Positions 63,681-64,000 of a stretch of DNA of 64,000 nt are shown in pieces. The stretch comes from Roseitalea sp. MMSF_3546 (GTDB lineage: Bacteria; Pseudomonadota; Alphaproteobacteria; Rhizobiales; Rhizobiaceae), in NCBI RefSeq assembly GCF_030732865.1, contig NZ_JASHKB010000014.1:33686-97685 (forward strand), read 5' to 3'. The position numbers were made by a program, and so were the translations under genes. The notes beneath the pieces are model-generated. The model was not told the origin of the DNA, did not search any database, and worked only from the letters and a program-made list of their open reading frames with translations. Position 1 is the stretch's first letter, and each line of letters opens with the position of its first letter.

Positions 63681-63866
63681 CTAGCGAATGAGGCCGTCCA
63701 GGATGAAGGGCCGCTCAGGCGCGCCCTCGCCGGTCTGCGCCGCCGTTTCGGTGTCGGTGGCCATGGCGGCCGAGGGTCGTTCGGGCGCGCCGGCCCGGCC
63801 GCAGGCGGCAAGCGCGAAGACGAGCGCGGCGAGCGCGGAGCGGGTCATGACGGTGCGAACGGCCAT
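63681..63866 (-). CDS. lptM: Small LptM-like lipoprotein
   Basis: This 61-residue protein has a short hydrophobic signal (TRSALAALVFALAAC) and lipobox LAAC, followed by GRAGAPERPSAAM, close to the CGRxGP-type pattern of the small lipoprotein encoded between argH and lysA in many Proteobacteria and now linked to LptD maturation. The ATG at 63866 has CCGGA upstream; a later Met at 63848 would leave a shorter signal. The tail ERPFILDGLIR is conserved-looking. The symbol is inferred from place and pattern; argH itself would lie beyond the window. Confidence 0.72.
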   Translation of the reverse strand: MAVRTVMTRSALAALVFALAACGRAGAPERPSAAMATDTETAAQTGEGAPERPFILDGLIR

Positions 63867-64000
63867 GTCGGTTTTCCGGTGAACGGGTCGGGCGCCTGTG
63901 TGCGTCAAACGGACCGGGCTTGCAAGGGGGCGGTTGAAGCAAGTCGAACCCTGTTCGCTTCTGCCCCCTCACATTGCCGCTGCCTATTAGCCTTTCCCCC

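Overview
The window is a 64 kb stretch of high-GC, densely packed alphaproteobacterial chromosome, most likely from the order Hyphomicrobiales (Rhizobiales). This is inferred from gene content and order: lysC-ptsP-prfA-prmC-DUF4167-clpB, a SAM-II riboswitch in front of metA, cobS/cobT cobaltochelatase genes, aroK-aroB next to xerD, ftsE-ftsX next to hpt, cpdR, a TIGR02302/DUF4175 protein and lysA with a small lipoprotein gene. No sequence comparison could be run. Nearly all of it is core chromosome; the accessory parts are a sugar ABC operon, a decayed stretch beside a tRNA gene, a persulfide-response operon and a HicAB module.

Layout. 0-8.4 kb: end of a nitrilase-family gene, DUF1178, ubiG (reverse), lysC, ptsP, prfA, prmC and a DUF4167 protein. 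8.6-16.9 kb: clpB, a 3-hydroxyacyl-CoA dehydrogenase, a small reverse-strand gene, metA under a SAM-II riboswitch, a GNAT acetyltransferase, a glycerate-2-kinase family gene (reverse) and the Mrp/ApbC P-loop protein. 16.9-25.2 kb, all reverse: an APC permease, then a sugar operon read from 25.2 down to 18.7 kb (LacI regulator, binding protein, two permeases, a glycoside hydrolase, ATPase). 25.2-26.6 kb: decayed DNA with remnants of a winged-helix regulator and an alpha/beta hydrolase, bounded by tRNA-Arg(CCT). 26.9-31.1 kb: reverse operon of two YeeE/YedE proteins, a persulfide-dioxygenase-like protein and a SulP transporter, controlled by divergent bigR.

31.1-41.5 kb: an M20 amidohydrolase, a D-Ala-D-Ala carboxypeptidase, a TusA-like protein with a YkuD lipoprotein, accA, xerD, a small membrane protein, aroK-aroB, a CNNM/CorC-type membrane protein, bolA and a DnaJ-domain protein. 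41.5-47 kb: cobS-hicA-hicB-cobT, an esterase-like phytase-family protein, then (reverse) a queuosine-precursor transporter and rpmB. 47.2-54.6 kb: DUF3108, a cupin and gloB (reverse), a methyltransferase, the aromatic/histidine set chorismate mutase-hisC-tyrA, DUF2125 (reverse) and a ChaC-like protein. 54.5-64 kb: plsC, a YdcF-like protein, ftsX-ftsE, a small membrane protein, hpt, cpdR, the DUF4175 protein, lysA and an LptM-like lipoprotein.

The clearest regulatory finds are four. (1) A promoter/SAM-II/terminator unit before metA contains mutually exclusive pairings that would form a SAM-off transcription switch. (2) A preQ1-I riboswitch candidate lies before the queuosine-precursor transporter, and its pseudoknot takes in the start codon. 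(3) Face-to-face promoters share one inverted repeat between bigR and its operon. (4) Two abutting LacI-type operators overlap the -10 of the sugar operon. I saw no prophage, intact insertion sequence, CRISPR array or obvious new defence system.
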